From Paracoccus haematequi (lineage in GTDB: Bacteria > Pseudomonadota > Alphaproteobacteria > Rhodobacterales > Rhodobacteraceae): a stretch of 35,429 nt of DNA. The DNA is taken from NCBI GenBank assembly GCA_945881965.1, contig CAMCVS010000020.1:1-35429 (forward strand). The letters are read 5' to 3'. Under the pieces are notes generated by a model that saw only the letters and a program-made list of their open reading frames with translations, made no database searches and was not told where the DNA came from. A program made the position numbers and the translations under genes. Below, piece by piece: positions 33,593 through 35,429 of this stretch (positions within the stretch are counted from its first letter, which is position 1; every line of letters starts with the position of its first letter).

Positions 33593-34492
33593 ATGAAAGC
33601 AGCCATGACGACGCGGGACATCAACATCAAGCTTCTGACCTGGGGGTCGATCCAGCTGTCAGCGGATGAAATCCTGATCGTCGTGCGCCACCACCACATG
33701 ATTGTGGTCTATGTGACGTCGTTGTTCGTGATGTACCCGTTGCGCTATCACGTTGATGAGGCAGGCATCCCCTTTTGGATGAACTTTCTGATATATGCCG
33801 CCGCGCAATTGATGCCGCTGCCGCTGATCAGCGGCACGTTCTGGGCACTGGCGCGCATCGCCCGGGGCACAGAACCGGTGCAAATCTATGCGACGCCGCT
33901 GATCTTCGTCTGGATATTCGTGTCCACGCTGACGATCGAACTGGCTGCCGGGTATTTCGGAGGTAACAGCAATATCGACATCCTGTCGTTGCTGGCCTGG
34001 TCCTTGCTGCAAACCTGCTATGGCGAAATCTTGGGTGCGATTGTTGCCAATCTTATGCTGCCCCGGATGCTGGAACAAATCCGCGGGCAAAGCGACCGCC
34101 CCCGACAAGCCAGCGAGGTGGAACCGGACGGGCAGTCCATGGGAGCCGCGCCCATGAGCCCGCGCGCCACGCTCCAGGTCGGCGATCAGGTGTTCCCGGC
34201 GGAAGACCTGCTGCATGCCCGCGCCGAAGGCAACTATGTCGATCTCACCTTCACAACGGGTCGTCTTTACCTGCGCACAACGCTGTCATCTGTCACCGAA
34301 CAGTTGGCAGAGGTGGACGGCTGCATGCTCAGCCGCTCGGTGTGGGTGTCGGCGCGCGCGACGACAGGGTATCGCCGCGATGGCGCGAATTACGTTGTGG
34401 CCCTGATCGACCAACGCGAATTCCGCGTGGCCCGTTCACGCGCCGACCGCGTTCTGCCTTGGCTGAGAAGCCGTTTCGCGACCGGGGCATAA
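33593..34492 (+). CDS. Membrane-anchored LytTR-family transcriptional regulator
   Basis: 299 residues from ATG at 33593 (ATG at 33605, MTTRDINIKL, is an alternative; neither has a strong ribosome site). The N-terminal half has about four membrane segments: HHMIVVYVTSLFVMYPL, MNFLIYAAAQLMPLPLISG, ATPLIFVWIFVSTLTIELAA and ILSLLAWSLLQTCYGEILGA. A polar linker (~160-190) follows, then a LytTR DNA-binding domain (~197-295): VFPAEDLLHARAEGNYVDLT, LRTTLSSVTEQLAEVDG, LSRSVWVSARATTGYRRDG and FRVARSRADRVLPWL. A LytTR domain tied to the membrane, without a receiver domain, acts as a one-component regulator sensing a membrane or envelope signal. It faces away from the RTX-Hint gene, and the repeats at 33226-33291 are candidate targets. 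IS remnants begin 12 bp after its stop. Confidence 0.88.
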   Translation: MKAAMTTRDINIKLLTWGSIQLSADEILIVVRHHHMIVVYVTSLFVMYPLRYHVDEAGIPFWMNFLIYAAAQLMPLPLISGTFWALARIARGTEPVQIYATPLIFVWIFVSTLTIELAAGYFGGNSNIDILSLLAWSLLQTCYGEILGAIVANLMLPRMLEQIRGQSDRPRQASEVEPDGQSMGAAPMSPRATLQVGDQVFPAEDLLHARAEGNYVDLTFTTGRLYLRTTLSSVTEQLAEVDGCMLSRSVWVSARATTGYRRDGANYVVALIDQREFRVARSRADRVLPWLRSRFATGA

Positions 34493-34504
34493 ATCCCTTG
34501 ATCA

Positions 34505-34609
34505 TCAAAGCCGAACGATGACGGTTTTGGCGATGGCGGGGAAGAATATCTTGACGCATCGGTCATAGCGGGCTGCAAAACGGAGCCTGTGTTTCAGTCT
34601 GCGGCACAC
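34505..34609 (-). mobile_element. IS5-family transposase C-terminal remnant
   Basis: The last ~34 codons of a minus-strand frame read VCRRLKHRLRFAARYDRCVK then IFFPAIAKTVIVRL and stop at 34505. This matches the end of IS5-family (IS427-like) transposases, which close with RRIATRYDRCA.TF..AI (family memory). The frame continues upstream, without a break, into IS3 OrfB sequence, so two unrelated transposases have been joined in frame. The remnant abuts the LytTR stop. Confidence 0.6.
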
Positions 34610-34864
34610 GGTCTGGATCCGGTGAAGGCCGCAGATCAGACCCTCTTCAAGGACATCGTGCCAGACCCGGCGGGCACCATAAGCCCGATCGCTGGCCTTG
34701 AAGCGCGTATCGATGGCCATGACGAGCTTCGCATCAAAGATCGCCCGGTCACTGAGAGGGCGGTTCAGCCATGCATGGAAGCCCAAGCACGAGACCGACA
34801 GCACGTCGCACCGCCAACTGGCCGGCCAGATATGCCGGTGCTTCGCGATGAAGGCGAACCTCAT
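34610..34864 (-). pseudogene. IS3-family OrfB, N-terminal fragment fused to IS5 tail
   Basis: From ATG at 34864 the frame reads MRFAFIAKHRHIWPASWRCD, then SDRAYGARRVWHDVLEEGL and CGLHRIQT, the N-terminal HTH_21 region of IS3 OrfB. It then changes at about 34610 into the IS5-type C-terminus without a frameshift. The DDE catalytic domain (rve) is missing, so the product, if made, cannot transpose DNA. Confidence 0.7.
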
Positions 34865-35187
34865 GTCGCCTCGCGCGCGAAAAAAGCGCTCGCCATGGTG
34901 TTTGAACCAGTGGCGCACCATGGCTCGCCCTTCTTCAGGATGCCACGCTCCGCACGAAGACGCGCGACCTCTTTCTTCAAGGCTGAAATCTCGGCCATAT
35001 CGGCCCGCATCTGCCCGTTCCCGGGAAACGCCGTCGCCGGTGTCGCGGTCAGATCCCGCATCCAGCGGCGCAAAACGCTCTCGGGAACATCAAGGTCACG
35101 CGCGACTTGAGCCACCGCCACACCACGATCCATCACCGATCTCACGGACTCGATCTTGAACTCTCGGCTGAACTTCCGTCTCGTCAT
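34861..35187 (-). pseudogene. IS3-family OrfA with a hairpin-bearing internal insertion
   Basis: ATG at 35187 has GGAGAG upstream. The protein begins MTRRKFSREFKIESVRSV, has the HTH VAQVARDLDVPESVLRRWM and the zipper ALKKEVARLRAERGILKK, all typical of IS3 OrfA. After ILKK the family normally ends shortly in AAAYFAREST-like sequence; here about a dozen extra residues (GEPWCATGSNTMASA) intervene before FFAREAT. The frame stays open and ends in a 4-base overlap with the orfB ATG (34861-34864). The surrounding element is dead because orfB is cut. Confidence 0.7.
34892..34924. repeat. Perfect 9-bp inverted repeat inside IS3 OrfA
   Basis: GCCATGGTG (34892-34900) and CACCATGGC (34916-34924) are exact inverted copies around a 15-base spacer. 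They coincide with the extra residues in OrfA, suggesting that a small palindromic sequence inserted or was copied there without breaking the frame. Confidence 0.6.
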
Positions 35188-35286
35188 ATCCACTCTCCAG
35201 TTCCTTGGTCACGATCTTATCTTCGTGTCCACGAAACCGGCAGCATTCATTGGATGTCGGTGACATTGCAACGCCCCCTTCGTGTA

Positions 35287-35342
35287 GCGCGAAAAAAATG
35301 TTGGCACAAAAACGAAAGAAACTTGTCTCAAGTTTTTCGCGC
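35287..35342. repeat. Nested inverted repeats right of the IS3 remnant
   Basis: GCGCGAAAAA (35287-35296) and TTTTTCGCGC (35333-35342) are exact inverted copies. Inside, AAACTTG-TCT-CAAGTTT (35319-35335) forms a 7-bp hairpin running into a T-run. On the plus strand the inner hairpin resembles a weak rho-independent terminator; on the minus strand the structure lies 14 bp beyond the stop of the gene entering from the right and could end its transcript. Confidence 0.4.
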
Positions 35343-35355
35343 GCCAAAGGTCCCT

Positions 35356-35429
35356 TCAATCGGCCTTCAACGCTTCACGGATCGAGCCGACAACGCGATG
35401 TTTGCGGCATTCGGTCCGGCCGGGGGCTG
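35356..35429 (-). CDS. C-terminal end of an unknown gene entering from the right edge
   Basis: One minus-strand frame is open from the window edge to a TGA at 35356-35358 and reads APGRTECRKHRVVGSIREAL then KAD, which has the look of a genuine protein end. Only about 23 residues are visible and no family can be named. The inverted repeats immediately downstream are consistent with a transcript end here. Confidence 0.3.
   Translation of the reverse strand, partial: APGRTECRKHRVVGSIREALKAD

Larger units (their letters stand above)
34610..35241 (-). mobile_element. IS3-family insertion sequence remnant (OrfA plus start of OrfB)
   Basis: Contains orfA (start 35187) and the first ~85 codons of orfB, with the DDE domain lost at the IS5 junction near 34610. 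The outer end lies around 35241, where the minus strand has CTGCCGGTTTCGTGGACAC before the orfA leader; the exact terminus is uncertain. It is not the same IS3 type as the element at 2761-3352, whose OrfA is clearly different. Confidence 0.7.

Overview
The window looks like a high-GC alphaproteobacterial chromosome, most probably a marine Rhodobacteraceae (Roseobacter-group) bacterium. The evidence is the combination of very large RTX proteins, an RTX protein ending in a Hint_2-type domain, a TctCBA tricarboxylate transporter, an RND pump with its own TetR regulator, and many decayed insertion sequences. No rRNA, tRNA or CRISPR array was seen. The taxonomic call is inferred from gene content, not from a marker gene.

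Layout. (1) 1-3350 is the scar of an integrative element: the C-terminal end of an unknown gene, an unknown protein with a predicted coiled coil, an AlpA/excisionase-like HTH protein, and a divergent DUF6538-type integrase cut off after about 96 codons by a decayed IS3-family fragment. (2) 3618-19833 is a secreted-protein locus on the minus strand. It holds a 4373-residue protein built from eight beta-helix modules interleaved with RTX repeats and followed by cadherin-like domains, then a subtilisin-like protease with a P domain and RTX repeats. The two proteins share a recognisably homologous C-terminal export module. (3) 19834-20999 is a graveyard between operons. It includes an IS66-type transposase tail joined to a 45-bp relic of a second copy of the adhesin N-terminus. 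(4) 21000-26201 (minus) is tetR, RND adaptor and RND permease, tightly coupled. (5) 26553-29507 (plus, divergent) is tctC-tctB-tctA. (6) 29716-32654 (minus) is a small stand-alone Hint-like protein and an RTX-Hint protein. (7) 33593-34492 (plus) is a membrane-anchored LytTR-family regulator. Upstream of it lie three direct repeats spaced 20 and 31 bp apart. Part of one repeat, a 12-mer, recurs as an exact tandem pair between tetR and tctC. (8) 34505-35429 is an IS5-tail/IS3 composite remnant, then the C-terminal end of a gene running in from the right.

How the parts may work together: the giant adhesin and the RTX protease form a likely cell-surface or exoprotein unit sent out by a type I secretion system. 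No HlyB/HlyD/TolC-type exporter for it is present here; the RND adaptor at 24304 belongs to the RND pump. The LytTR regulator lies divergently from the RTX-Hint gene and may control it. The best candidates for something undescribed are the composite beta-helix/RTX module array, the paired Hint proteins (one lacking the N-terminal cysteine) beside a membrane LytTR regulator, and the phased repeat array with its second site at the transporter/efflux junction.
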